38,955 bases of DNA from an uncultured Lachnospiraceae bacterium (GTDB lineage Bacteria > Bacillota > Clostridia > Lachnospirales > Lachnospiraceae). The stretch spans positions 1 through 38,955 of the forward strand of contig CAJTRK010000032.1 of assembly GCA_910578475.1 (NCBI GenBank). The letters run 5' to 3'. The position numbers and the translations under genes are program-made. Below are positions 1 through 8,333 of the stretch, in pieces. Numbering within the stretch: position 1 is the stretch's first letter; each line of letters begins with the position of its first letter. Below the pieces are notes generated by a model. It did no database searches, had not been told where the DNA came from, and saw only the letters and a program-made list of their open reading frames with translations.

Positions 1-228
1 GCTTTCAAAATGTGAAACTCGGTAACAAAACGGGAACCTCGGTTTGCAATCAACCTTGCAAGGCGGACGCCTGAATCTGCGTTAAAACGCTTATAACAAA
101 AAGCAGTCGTTTCATGACAATGCGTTAAGAATCTGCCGGTTCTGCCCGATATTAATTACAAGACCGAAGAATGGAATCTGAAAGTAATCGGCCAGGGAAG
201 GGCAGGAAGGAACGTTTAAAATACATCT

Positions 229-936
229 ATGAAAATTGCAATCTGTGATGATGAGAGCAGAGGCAGAGAAGGCATAAAGGACATCCTGAAGGAAGCGTTC
301 CCTGAAATTGAAATAAGAGAGTTTTCCTCCGGACAAAAACTGGAGGAGGCAGCAGAAACGGAATATTTGCCGGACATCATTCTGATGGATATTGCAGTAA
401 GCGGCACAGACGGCATGGATGGCATGGAAACTGCCCGGAAGCTGCGGAAGCTGTCACCGGAAACAATCCTGATTTTTGTAACAGGCGTCAGAGAACAGGT
501 ATTTCAGGCATTCGACGTAGGCGCGTTTCATTATCTGCTGAAACCGGTGGAGAAGGAAAAGCTGATTTCCGTTGTGGCGAGGGCCATTGCGGAGGTGGAG
601 AAGACGAATGCAAAGCCCAAATATATGCTCGTTAAAGTCCCGGGCGGATATCGAAGGCTGAATATGGCGGATATTCTGTATGCGGAAAGCGACGGCCGAA
701 AGGTCATTCTGCACCTGAAACAGGAAAACCTGGAGTTTTATGAAAAAATGGAAGAGCTGGAACAGCGGTTGGGTGAAGGATTTTACCGGTGTCACAGAGG
801 ATATCTTGTTTCGCTTTCGGAAATCATGGAATACGATAAAGCCAATATCCGCATGAGCAACGGAGAGACCGTATATCTCGCGAAAAGGAAATACAGTGAG
901 TTTGTACAGGCCTATGGCAAATATCTGCGGGAATAG
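229..936 (+). CDS. LytTR-family response regulator
   Basis: A 235-residue two-component response regulator. The receiver domain spans about residues 1-120, with the acidic pair Asp7-Asp8, the probable phospho-acceptor Asp54 (in ILMDI) and the conserved Lys of FHYLLKPVEK. A LytTR DNA-binding domain follows, about 130-235 (YAESDGRKVILHL, FYRCHRGYLVSL, VYLAKRKYSEF). Proteins of this layout (AgrA, VirR, LytR types) bind DNA as dimers and often control peptide signalling, cell envelope or carbohydrate genes. No histidine kinase lies within the window, and any partner to the left cannot be seen. The ATG at 229 gives a complete receiver start; an AGGAAGGA stretch lies about 15 bases upstream, which is somewhat far. 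The 228 bases before it are non-coding, with no convincing promoter pair. Family sure, regulon unknown. Confidence 0.9.
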   Translation: MKIAICDDESRGREGIKDILKEAFPEIEIREFSSGQKLEEAAETEYLPDIILMDIAVSGTDGMDGMETARKLRKLSPETILIFVTGVREQVFQAFDVGAFHYLLKPVEKEKLISVVARAIAEVEKTNAKPKYMLVKVPGGYRRLNMADILYAESDGRKVILHLKQENLEFYEKMEELEQRLGEGFYRCHRGYLVSLSEIMEYDKANIRMSNGETVYLAKRKYSEFVQAYGKYLRE

Positions 937-1011
937 ATTTTGCCGAATCAGGACATTATGCGGCAGGCGGCGCTTTTCATGACAAAATTATGGCAGTTGG
1001 TTACCCACAGC

Positions 1012-1041
1012 TTTATTTTTACGCAGGAAGTTCGATATAAT
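1012..1041 (+). promoter_or_regulatory. Candidate promoter for the 1080 gene
   Basis: A perfect TATAAT lies at 1036-1041. The -35 is poor: TTTATT at 1012-1017 with an 18-base spacer. A start near 1048 would leave a leader of about 30 bases holding a GGAAAGGGG ribosome-binding site. Confidence 0.4.
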
Positions 1042-1079
1042 TGATGAGAGCATTTTGGAACAGGAAAGGGGATTGAGAT

Positions 1080-1736
1080 ATGAGAGTAACAAGGAATTTT
1101 ATGAGTGCAATGCTTGGCATCGGCGGCAGAACGTCGGGCAGCCGCCGCCACAGGATGAGCACTTTGCAGCCAACCGGAGCCGACCGTATTCTGGGCGCCG
1201 GACAGACGAACAAGACACAAGCTTCTCAGGCCGTTTATCAGAATATGAAAAAGTATGCGGGCGAAGTGCAGTATACCGCTTCCGAACTGACGAAGACAGG
1301 GGATGACTCTCTTTTTGCAAAAGCGAAGGAAAGCGGAGACACGACCGGCATTACCAAACAGGTGAAAGAATTTGTCGATAACTATAACGGAATGGTGCGG
1401 AGCTTAAAAAGCAGCGGAAGCAGAGTGGACAACAGCTATCTGAATCAGCTAAATACCAATGCGATGATGTTCCGTTCCGCGCTGGAGAATACGGGCGTAA
1501 CCAGAAATGCCGACGGCACGCTTTCGGTGAATGACAAAGCTTTAAAAGGAGCGACTCTGGAGCAGCTTGAAAAGGCCTGGGGCAGCAGCAGTTCTTTTGT
1601 AACCAAAACGAATGCGGCAGCGGAGAACATACAGGCAAATGCAGTAGACGGCATGAATAATCTGATTAATAATTCTTACAGCAATTTGCTGAAAAACTTC
1701 GGAACTAGAGGCAATTATTTTAACTTCTGGTCATAG
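1080..1736 (+). CDS. Hypothetical protein, weakly flagellar-cap-like
   Basis: A 218-residue protein I do not recognise with certainty. The N terminus is basic and rich in Gly and Ser, with no clear signal peptide or membrane span. From about residue 95 the sequence (VKEFVDNYNGMVRSLKSSG, then NTGVTRNADGTLSVND) recalls the C-terminal domain of flagellar filament caps (FliD), where a helix with YN is followed by a 'G-x-L-x-x-D' element. It is far shorter than FliD and lacks its N-terminal region, so this may only be a helical-bundle resemblance. It has a strong GGAAAGGGG ribosome-binding site 8 bases before the ATG and its own TATAAT box. The next gene follows after 23 bases, so the two are probably co-transcribed. 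No flagellar gene is adjacent. Confidence 0.7.
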   Translation: MRVTRNFMSAMLGIGGRTSGSRRHRMSTLQPTGADRILGAGQTNKTQASQAVYQNMKKYAGEVQYTASELTKTGDDSLFAKAKESGDTTGITKQVKEFVDNYNGMVRSLKSSGSRVDNSYLNQLNTNAMMFRSALENTGVTRNADGTLSVNDKALKGATLEQLEKAWGSSSSFVTKTNAAAENIQANAVDGMNNLINNSYSNLLKNFGTRGNYFNFWS

Positions 1737-1741
1737 ATTGC

Positions 1742-1762
1742 GGAAAGGGCATGGCGTGAATG
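1742..1762 (+). promoter_or_regulatory. Unusual ribosome-binding leader of the 1760 gene
   Basis: GGAAAGG followed by GCATGG and the ATG 11 bases after the AAAGG core. The internal ATG at 1751 opens only a two-codon reading frame (ATG GCG TGA) that ends one base before the real start. It resembles the leader motif found upstream of five other genes here. Confidence 0.4.
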
Positions 1763-2443
1763 CACTGGATACAGCAGGAAAAACCGGTTGAGTACCATGT
1801 GGTGCGATGGGAAAACAGCGCGTTCCATAATCATGATAAACGGCCCGAACGAAAAATGTTGGGCGGCGTTTCCTTCGACGGCGGAGCAGGAGGCGGAAAA
1901 AGCGCGAATATGCAGCAGACGGGTGTGCAGACGGCACAGCCGTCTTTTTCGCATACGGCAGAGGAAGGCTGGTTCGGGAAAGGCGTGGAGGAATCCGGGC
2001 TGTACGGCGGCGAGGGTGCAAAAGGGCAGCCGGGCGGAAACAGGAGGAGCGGCGGGCGTGATACGCTGGAAATACGGACGGTTTCGCAGACGTCTGGAAG
2101 TAAAGCGGTTCCGGAACTGGCAGAAAGTAAAGTAATGCCGGAAACGGTGGAAGCGAAAAACGCTCTGGAGGCGCTGTCAGCCGGACAGACGCCCGCCATG
2201 CAGGAAGTGAAACGAAATAACCCGCTTTGGCGCTCGATACGAAAAGCGGGAAACGGCATCCGGGCTTTTTTGCGGGGAATGGAGCAGAAAGCCGGTCAGA
2301 GGAACGGAAGAAAGCCTACAAAGAAAAATACGGAAGGAACGCGGGCGGCTGCAAAGGAAGAATTTGACCAAATAGAAGCGGATAAATCGTATCTGCTTGA
2401 TTCCTATAACAAATATGGAGAAAGGAGCACGCTCGGAAGATAA
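1760..2443 (+). CDS. Hypothetical protein, low complexity with conserved tail
   Basis: A 227-residue protein of unknown function, with no membrane span, signal peptide or known catalytic motif visible. About residues 30-150 are rich in Gly, Ser, Glu and Ala and are probably disordered. The C-terminal 90 residues are strongly basic (GNGIRAFLRGMEQK, RNGRKPTKK). It ends in a compact motif, DKSYLLDSYNKYGERSTLGR, that looks like a conserved short peptide, possibly an interaction tag. The start is set by a GGAAAGGG site 10 bases upstream. It probably forms a two-gene unit with the upstream 218-residue protein. A new promoter for the methyltransferase begins 20 bases after its stop. Long reading frames also run antisense here because the region is G+C-rich, but this frame has the ribosome-binding site. 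Confidence 0.6.
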   Translation: MHWIQQEKPVEYHVVRWENSAFHNHDKRPERKMLGGVSFDGGAGGGKSANMQQTGVQTAQPSFSHTAEEGWFGKGVEESGLYGGEGAKGQPGGNRRSGGRDTLEIRTVSQTSGSKAVPELAESKVMPETVEAKNALEALSAGQTPAMQEVKRNNPLWRSIRKAGNGIRAFLRGMEQKAGQRNGRKPTKKNTEGTRAAAKEEFDQIEADKSYLLDSYNKYGERSTLGR

Positions 2444-2462
2444 CGGCTTGGAAGATAAGATG

Positions 2463-2491
2463 TTGACGTTCTGTTTTGTTCCTGATAAAAT
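2463..2491 (+). promoter_or_regulatory. Promoter for the rRNA methyltransferase gene
   Basis: TTGACG (2463-2468), 17-base spacer, TAAAAT (2486-2491), with a TGA just before the -10 as in extended promoters. A start near 2498 lies downstream of the first in-frame ATG at 2476, which helps fix the gene start at 2551. Confidence 0.65.
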
Positions 2492-2550
2492 GTGAGCAAC
2501 TTAGCATTGTTCGTGCCGTCTGTGCGGCGGACGAAAGAAGGGAAGCAGAC

Positions 2551-4023
2551 ATGGCGGAGGACAAAAGGACAGCCCTTCCGCGGCCTTTTATGGAGCGGAT
2601 GCAGGCGATGCTGCGGGAAGAATACGAAGATTTCCTGGCGGCCTATGGAAAAGCGCGACGGTATGGGCTGCGTTATAATCCGTTGAAGACGGACAGGGCG
2701 GCCTTTTTAAAACGGATGCCGTTTGCATTGGAACCGGTACATTGGGCCGAAGAGGGTTTTTATTATCTGCCGGAGCAGCAGCCGGGAAAACACCTTTTTC
2801 ATGAAATCGGCGTCTATTATATTCAGGAGCCGAGCGCGATGGCTGTCGTAGAGGCGCTCGCGCCGCAGCCCGGCGAAAGAATACTGGATTTATGCGCGGC
2901 GCCCGGCGGGAAAAGTACGCAGATTGCAGGAAAAATGCGGGGAGAGGGTCTTCTTGTTTCCAACGAAATTATTCCGGGGCGGGCTAAAATATTATCCCAG
3001 AATATCGAGAGGATGGGAATCGCCAACGCGGTTGTCTGTAATGAGACACCGGAGCGGCTGGCGGCGTCTTTCCCCTCTTTTTTTGACAGAATACTGGTGG
3101 ATGCGCCCTGCTCCGGGGAAGGTATGTTCCGGAAAGATGATACTGCCATAGCGGAATGGTCGCCGGAGCATGTGAAGATGTGTGCCAAGAGGCAGAGTCT
3201 GATTCTGGAACAGGCAGCGGATATGTTAAAGCCCGGCGGCGTACTCGTCTATTCCACCTGTACTTTTTCGGAAGAGGAAAACGAAGACGTTATCTGCGGT
3301 TTTCTGAAAGAGCATCCGGCGTTTTCCATAGAAGAAACGGAGCAGGAACGGTTTTTTGAACCGGGCGGAAAGGGACAGACCGGTCAAAACGAATATCGGG
3401 CGGAAGGCATTGAACATACCATGCGGCTCTGGCCGCATAAGATAGCGGGAGAAGGGCATTTTATCGCAAAGCTGCGGAAGGCCGGGACGCTTGTTTCAAA
3501 CGAGTGTTATGTAAACCACAAGCCCGAAGACGTCAGGAATGCAGCCAGAAAACGCGCCGGACGGAAAACGGAAAAATCGGTTCCGGACAGCACTGGTCTG
3601 TGTCAGGACTTTTTACGGGAAGCGCTTGGACTGTCGGAGGAGATTTACGAAAAATGGGAGCGCGGCGGGCGGTTCGTGCCTTTTGGCGAGCAGGTTTATC
3701 TCGTGCCCGGACAGATGATTCCGCTGCAAGGACTGAAAGTCGTCCGGCCGGGGCTGCATCTAGGCACAGACAAAAAGAATCGTTTTGAACCGTCGCATGC
3801 GCTCGCCCTTTCTTTTTCCGAAGAGATGCCAAAGCGGCGTTACGAGATGACGAAGGAACAGGCTGTATGTTATCTGCGCGGCGAGACTTTTGCCTGCGAC
3901 GATAAGCTGAGAGGCTGGACGCTTTTGACGATTGAAGGATATGCGGCGGGATTTGGCAAGGCCGGAAACGGACAGATGAAAAATCATTACCCGAAAGGTT
4001 TACGAAAAGAAAGGTCCCTGTGA
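2551..4023 (+). CDS. rsmF: RsmF-family rRNA (cytosine-C5) methyltransferase
   Basis: A 490-residue enzyme of the NOL1/NOP2/Sun family, which methylates C5 of a cytosine in ribosomal RNA using S-adenosylmethionine. The SAM-binding loop is DLCAAPGGKSTQIA (about 113-126). The two cysteines of the mechanism are Cys187 (VDAPCSGEGMF) and Cys237 (VYSTCTFSEEE). The C-terminal part, about 290-490, matches the RNA-binding extension of the RsmF branch, ending in a block like LRGWTLLTIEGYAAGFGK. I chose the ATG at 2551 because GAAGGGAAG lies 5-6 bases upstream and an earlier in-frame ATG (2476) falls before the predicted transcription start. The exact target cytosine cannot be read from sequence. It is likely co-transcribed with the GH13 gene 39 bases downstream. 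Confidence 0.88.
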   Translation: MAEDKRTALPRPFMERMQAMLREEYEDFLAAYGKARRYGLRYNPLKTDRAAFLKRMPFALEPVHWAEEGFYYLPEQQPGKHLFHEIGVYYIQEPSAMAVVEALAPQPGERILDLCAAPGGKSTQIAGKMRGEGLLVSNEIIPGRAKILSQNIERMGIANAVVCNETPERLAASFPSFFDRILVDAPCSGEGMFRKDDTAIAEWSPEHVKMCAKRQSLILEQAADMLKPGGVLVYSTCTFSEEENEDVICGFLKEHPAFSIEETEQERFFEPGGKGQTGQNEYRAEGIEHTMRLWPHKIAGEGHFIAKLRKAGTLVSNECYVNHKPEDVRNAARKRAGRKTEKSVPDSTGLCQDFLREALGLSEEIYEKWERGGRFVPFGEQVYLVPGQMIPLQGLKVVRPGLHLGTDKKNRFEPSHALALSFSEEMPKRRYEMTKEQAVCYLRGETFACDDKLRGWTLLTIEGYAAGFGKAGNGQMKNHYPKGLRKERSL

Positions 4024-4062
4024 AAAAGGAATTTTTTCAGGCTGAAAGAATGGAGGATTTGT

Positions 4063-5658
4063 ATGCCAACATGGTTAAATGATGCGGTATTTTATGAAAT
4101 TTATCCCCAGTCCTTTATGGACTCGAACGGAGACGGAATCGGTGATTTTCAGGGAATTATCGACAAACTTGATTATATCAGAGGACTTGGCTGTAATGCG
4201 ATTTGGATGAATCCATGCTATGATTCGCCTTTTCAGGACGCGGGATACGACGTGCGGGATTATCAGAAGGCGGCGGCGCGTTACGGCAGCAACGATGATT
4301 TGGTACGGCTTTTTGAAGCAGTGCACAAACGGGATATGCACATTCTTCTGGACCTCGTGCCCGGCCATACTTCCGAGGAACACGAATGGTTCAAATTAAG
4401 CAGCAAGGCGGAGCCAAACGAATATTCCGACCGGTATATCTGGACCGACAACTGGTTTCAGGCACCGGAAGGATTGAAGCATGTGGCGGGAGAGAGCGAG
4501 CGCAACGGTGTGTATGTGCTGAACTTCTTTAAATGCCAGCCGGCGTTGAATTACGGATTCCTGCATCCGGAACAGCCCTGGCAGAAGGGCATGGACGACC
4601 CGGCCTGCGTTGCGACGAAGGAAGCTCTGAAAGATATTATGCGCTTTTGGCTGGATAAAGGATGCGACGGCTTCCGGGTGGATATGGCGGATTCCCTTGT
4701 TAAAAACGACGACGAAAAGAAATCGGGAACCTGTATGATTTGGAAAGAAATCCGTAAAATGCTGGATGAGTCTTATCCGGAAGCTGCGCTCGTTTCGGAA
4801 TGGAACAGGCCGGAACTGGCGATTCCGGCAGGCTTTCATATGGATTTCTGCCTGGATTGGGGCGGAAACTGCTATAATCTGCTGATGCGGGATTTGAAAG
4901 ACGGCGTGAACAACAGCTTTTTCCGGAAGGACAGCACGAGGAGCATTCTGGACTTTTTCGGAGAATATTTGCAAAGCTATGAGCAGATTAAGAAAAAAGG
5001 CCATTACTGCCTGATTACCGGAAATCACGATACGGTGCGCGCATCCTACTATCTGGACGTGCGGGAACTGAAACTGGCCTATGCCTTTCTTTTCACCATG
5101 CCTGGAAATCCGTTCCTGTACTATGGCGATGAAATCGGCATGCGCTACCAGGCGCAGCTGATTACGAAGGAAGGCGGTTATACGAGAACCGGTTCCCGCA
5201 CGCCGATGCAATGGGATGATACGAAAAACCACGGTTTTTCATCCGCGGATGCGGAAATGCTTTATTTACCGGTTGACATAACTCCTAATACGCCGACTGT
5301 TGCCGCACAGGAGCAGGACAGTGAGTCTCTTTTGCATATGGTAAAAGAAATTCTGAAAATCCGCGGGGAAAAAGAAGATTTGAAGGACAATGGCAATCTG
5401 GAGCTGCTTTACGGGAAAGAGGGCGAAAGAGCTTTTGCCTATTGCCGCGGCGGCCTCCTGATGATGTGCAATCCTTCCGGTCAGGAAGCCGTTCTTGAGG
5501 AGAAACTGCTTTCAGGCCCAAATCGCTCCAAAACGGAGCTGCTTTCGGGCAGAACGGAACTTTTGGGCGCGGAAAAACTGTTTGAAATCGGCAGCACGGA
5601 ATATGCGGACGGCAGATTCACTTTGGGAGCGCAGTCGTTCGTAATCTGGCAAATTTAA
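4063..5658 (+). CDS. GH13 alpha-glucosidase/alpha-amylase-type glycosidase
   Basis: A 531-residue retaining alpha-glycosidase of family GH13. It has the (beta/alpha)8 barrel start FYEIYPQSFMDSNGDGIGD with a DxNxD calcium-type loop (residues 20-28). The catalytic triad is Asp207 nucleophile (GFRVDMAD), Glu246 acid/base (LVSEWN) and Asp323 (GNHDT). A C-terminal beta domain follows from about 450. No signal peptide is present, so it acts in the cytoplasm, probably on imported malto-oligosaccharides, isomaltose or trehalose-like sugars. Conserved region I reads DLVPGHTS, with Gly101 where most GH13 enzymes have Asn, which points to a particular subfamily. A good GGAGG site sits 7 bases before the ATG. 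The leader begins with CAGGCTGAAAGAA, which recurs upstream of the 20316 gene. The exact substrate is uncertain. Confidence 0.88.
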   Translation: MPTWLNDAVFYEIYPQSFMDSNGDGIGDFQGIIDKLDYIRGLGCNAIWMNPCYDSPFQDAGYDVRDYQKAAARYGSNDDLVRLFEAVHKRDMHILLDLVPGHTSEEHEWFKLSSKAEPNEYSDRYIWTDNWFQAPEGLKHVAGESERNGVYVLNFFKCQPALNYGFLHPEQPWQKGMDDPACVATKEALKDIMRFWLDKGCDGFRVDMADSLVKNDDEKKSGTCMIWKEIRKMLDESYPEAALVSEWNRPELAIPAGFHMDFCLDWGGNCYNLLMRDLKDGVNNSFFRKDSTRSILDFFGEYLQSYEQIKKKGHYCLITGNHDTVRASYYLDVRELKLAYAFLFTMPGNPFLYYGDEIGMRYQAQLITKEGGYTRTGSRTPMQWDDTKNHGFSSADAEMLYLPVDITPNTPTVAAQEQDSESLLHMVKEILKIRGEKEDLKDNGNLELLYGKEGERAFAYCRGGLLMMCNPSGQEAVLEEKLLSGPNRSKTELLSGRTELLGAEKLFEIGSTEYADGRFTLGAQSFVIWQI

Positions 5659-5795
5659 AATCGGAACATCAATTTTACGGTTTAGCTCCAGCCGGACTGT
5701 TATAATTTGAAAAATAACCCGAACGTACCACTTGTAAATTAACTCTGCCTGGAATATACTAATATCTGGAGTCATTATTTGGGGAGTCAATAGAT

Positions 5796-7184
5796 ATGCT
5801 ATTTTCCAGTGTAGAGTTTTTATTTCGGTTTTTGCCGGTTTTTATGTTATTATATCTGTTTATTCCCGAAAAATATCGCAATATCGTATTGCTTTCGGGG
5901 AGCTTGCTTTTTTATGCGGCGGGAGAACCTTATTATGTTCTGCTGCTTATTTTGTCTATTCTGATAAATTACGGCGCAGGGAAGCTGATTCTGGACAAGG
6001 AAAAAAAGACGGCGAAAAACGTTCTTATTTTATCGCTGATTTATAATTTCGGAATGCTTTTTATATTCAAATACTGGGATTTTGCCGCGGGAATTTTGAA
6101 TCGTCTGTCCGCGGGAGAAACAATACCGGTATTGTCGCTGTCCCTGCCGCTTGGAATCAGTTTTTATACATTCCAGATTGTTTCTTATCTGTTTGACTGT
6201 TATCGCGGCAAATGGAAGGAAAAGACTGACTTTGTGTCTTTTGCCGCATATGTGACGATGTTTCCGCAGCTGGTAGCCGGACCCATCGTCAAATATGAAG
6301 AAGTTGCGGAGCGGATGAAGGCGCGGAAAATCAGGGCAAAGTCGGTGGAAAGCGGACTGAAACTGTTCAGTATCGGTCTTGGCCTTAAGGTACTGCTGGC
6401 GAACCAGATTGGAACGCTTTGGAATACGCTGATGTCGGCGGGGCCGGGAAATTTGTCCGCGGCGGCGGCATGGATGGGCGCGTTTGCATATTCATTCCAG
6501 ATTTATTTTGATTTCTGGGGGTATTCTCTGATGGCAAAGGGCCTCGGGAAAATGCTCGGTTTTCGAATACCGAGAAACTTTAACGACCCTTATACCTCCC
6601 GGTCTGTTTCGGAATTTTGGAGAAGATGGCATATTACGCTCGGAAGATGGTTCCGGGAATATCTGTATATTCCGCTCGGCGGCAATCGGAAAGGGTTTTT
6701 CAGAACGATGTTCAATCTGTTCGTCGTTTGGAGCCTGACGGGATTGTGGCATGGCGCGAGTTTCAATTTTGTTTTGTGGGGGCTGATTTTTTTCGGGCTG
6801 ATAGCGTTGGAAAAGAAAGGCTTTGGAAAATGGCTGGAAAGTAAGAAAATCGCAGGTCATCTTTATGTTATTTTGTTAATTCCCGTGACGTGGATGGTTT
6901 TTGCAATTACCGATATGCGGCAGTTGTTGCATTATTTGCAGAACATGATAGGGATTCATTTGTCGGATGTTATCGTCGGAAGCGAGCAGGTTGTCCGTTA
7001 TCTGAAAGAATATGGGGTGTTATTTATTTTCTGTATCCTGTTTTCGACTTCCTGCCCGATGGATTTGTACCGTAAATATAAACAGAAGTGGTATGTTATA
7101 GCGATAATTGTCGTAATTTTCTGCCTTTCTGTCTATGAAATAATGTCAGGAAGCGATAACCCGTTTTTGTATTTCAGATTTTGA
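5796..7184 (+). CDS. MBOAT-family membrane O-acyltransferase (AlgI/DltB-like)
   Basis: A 462-residue polytopic membrane protein with about ten hydrophobic segments. It carries the MBOAT signature EFWRRWHITLGRWFREYLYIPLGG and the catalytic histidine His319 in SLTGLWHGASFNF. Members such as AlgI, PatA and DltB move acyl groups (acetyl or D-alanyl) across the membrane to an extracellular polymer. The length and the PLGGNR segment fit the AlgI/PatA O-acetylation branch better than DltB, and no dltA or dltC is present. The gene 30 bases downstream encodes a membrane-anchored SGNH protein, the usual partner for this step. A GGGGAG site lies about 10 bases before the ATG. The 137-base upstream gap holds a TATAAT at 5701-5706 without a good -35. 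The acceptor glycan is unknown. Confidence 0.9.
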   Translation: MLFSSVEFLFRFLPVFMLLYLFIPEKYRNIVLLSGSLLFYAAGEPYYVLLLILSILINYGAGKLILDKEKKTAKNVLILSLIYNFGMLFIFKYWDFAAGILNRLSAGETIPVLSLSLPLGISFYTFQIVSYLFDCYRGKWKEKTDFVSFAAYVTMFPQLVAGPIVKYEEVAERMKARKIRAKSVESGLKLFSIGLGLKVLLANQIGTLWNTLMSAGPGNLSAAAAWMGAFAYSFQIYFDFWGYSLMAKGLGKMLGFRIPRNFNDPYTSRSVSEFWRRWHITLGRWFREYLYIPLGGNRKGFFRTMFNLFVVWSLTGLWHGASFNFVLWGLIFFGLIALEKKGFGKWLESKKIAGHLYVILLIPVTWMVFAITDMRQLLHYLQNMIGIHLSDVIVGSEQVVRYLKEYGVLFIFCILFSTSCPMDLYRKYKQKWYVIAIIVVIFCLSVYEIMSGSDNPFLYFRF

Positions 7185-7214
7185 TTTTCAGATTTTGGGA
7201 GTGAACGTTCTTCT

Positions 7215-8306
7215 ATGAAACGTATAAAGAAAATAATACATAACTGTCCATATCTGGCGGCGCTGCTGATAATGTGGATGCTTCTGACGATTGGCGGGAT
7301 TTTGTTGGTGATATATCGGGATTACGGGAAAATGAAATGGGGGGACCTGGTGTCCCACCCGCTCTTTGCTGTCGTATGGGAAGCGGAGAAACAAAATAAC
7401 ATAAGTAATCTTATGGGGACGGAGTCCGTTATGGTAAAGCTGCCCGAGCAGGCGTCTGGCGCAGCAGATAACGGACTTGTTTTGCTACCTTCCGCTGTCG
7501 GCAGTAAGGTAGGCGCACAGGTGGAAAAAGAGCTTGCCAGAGAGGAGGAAGCGCATGCGGCGGAAGAGAAACAGGAGGCCGAAGAAGTGATGGTCGGTCA
7601 GACACTTTATGTCGAATACCCTCCGATAGCGACGGATTCCATCTATTATGAAGACGTGGGCAAAACGGCATTGACGACGGAATATCCGTATACGGCTGTG
7701 AATGAAGATTATTTTAAGGACGCTGCCTTTCTGGGGGACTCAAGAACCATCGGCATTTCCGATTATTCCGGGCTCGAAGCGGATTTTTACTGCGATAACG
7801 GTATGACGATTTATAAACTGCTCGGCGAGAAGGGCGTCACCTGGCAGAAGACCGGGGAAAAAGTGAATATGAGCGAAGTGTTGCAGCAGAAGCAATATGG
7901 TAAAATTTATATCATGCTCGGCATGAATGAGCTCGGATACGGTGATACCGAGTATTTCAGGGAGCATTATCAGGCGGTTCTTGAACAAATCAGAGCGTGG
8001 CAGCCTCAGGCGGTCATCTTCCTGATGGCGAATCTTCATGTCAGCGCAGAGAAGAATAATTTGGAGACAGAGTTCAATAATATCAATATCAATGCCAAAA
8101 ATGCTGCGGCCGCGAGTCTGGCGGATGGAATTGACGTTTTTTATCTGGACAGCAATCCTTACTTTACCGATGAGAACGGACTGTTGAAGAGTGAGCTGAC
8201 GTTCGACGGCGTGCATCTGTATGCCAATAATTATGCGGTATGGAAGGACTTTCTGATGGAGCACGGGGTTGTCCGGGAGACGACGGAAACGTCAGGAAAT
8301 GAGTAA
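7215..8306 (+). CDS. Membrane-anchored SGNH/GDSL-like protein, MBOAT partner
   Basis: A 363-residue protein with one N-terminal membrane segment (about 15-37). A low-complexity, Glu/Ala-rich linker runs to about 150, followed by an extracytoplasmic SGNH-hydrolase fold. Block I is FLGDSRTIG with nucleophile Ser176, the Asn block is MLGMNELG, and block V is FDGVHLYAN with Asp331 and His334. All catalytic residues are therefore present. SGNH proteins next to MBOAT proteins (AlgX/AlgJ, PatB, DltD types) usually complete O-acyl transfer to a surface polysaccharide or act as an esterase on it. The pair is almost certainly one operon: 30-base gap, same strand. The ribosome-binding site is mediocre (GGGAG about 13 bases upstream). 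The substrate cannot be told from sequence; no polysaccharide synthesis genes are adjacent. Confidence 0.85.
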   Translation: MKRIKKIIHNCPYLAALLIMWMLLTIGGILLVIYRDYGKMKWGDLVSHPLFAVVWEAEKQNNISNLMGTESVMVKLPEQASGAADNGLVLLPSAVGSKVGAQVEKELAREEEAHAAEEKQEAEEVMVGQTLYVEYPPIATDSIYYEDVGKTALTTEYPYTAVNEDYFKDAAFLGDSRTIGISDYSGLEADFYCDNGMTIYKLLGEKGVTWQKTGEKVNMSEVLQQKQYGKIYIMLGMNELGYGDTEYFREHYQAVLEQIRAWQPQAVIFLMANLHVSAEKNNLETEFNNININAKNAAAASLADGIDVFYLDSNPYFTDENGLLKSELTFDGVHLYANNYAVWKDFLMEHGVVRETTETSGNE

Positions 8307-8333
8307 AACGGGTTTTCGCCCTATGGAGAGAAT

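Noticed and set aside
4396..5232. 278-codon open frame on the minus strand opposite the GH13 gene
   Set aside because: The plus strand carries all GH13 motifs. The antisense protein is His- and Phe-rich without recognisable motifs or a ribosome-binding site.
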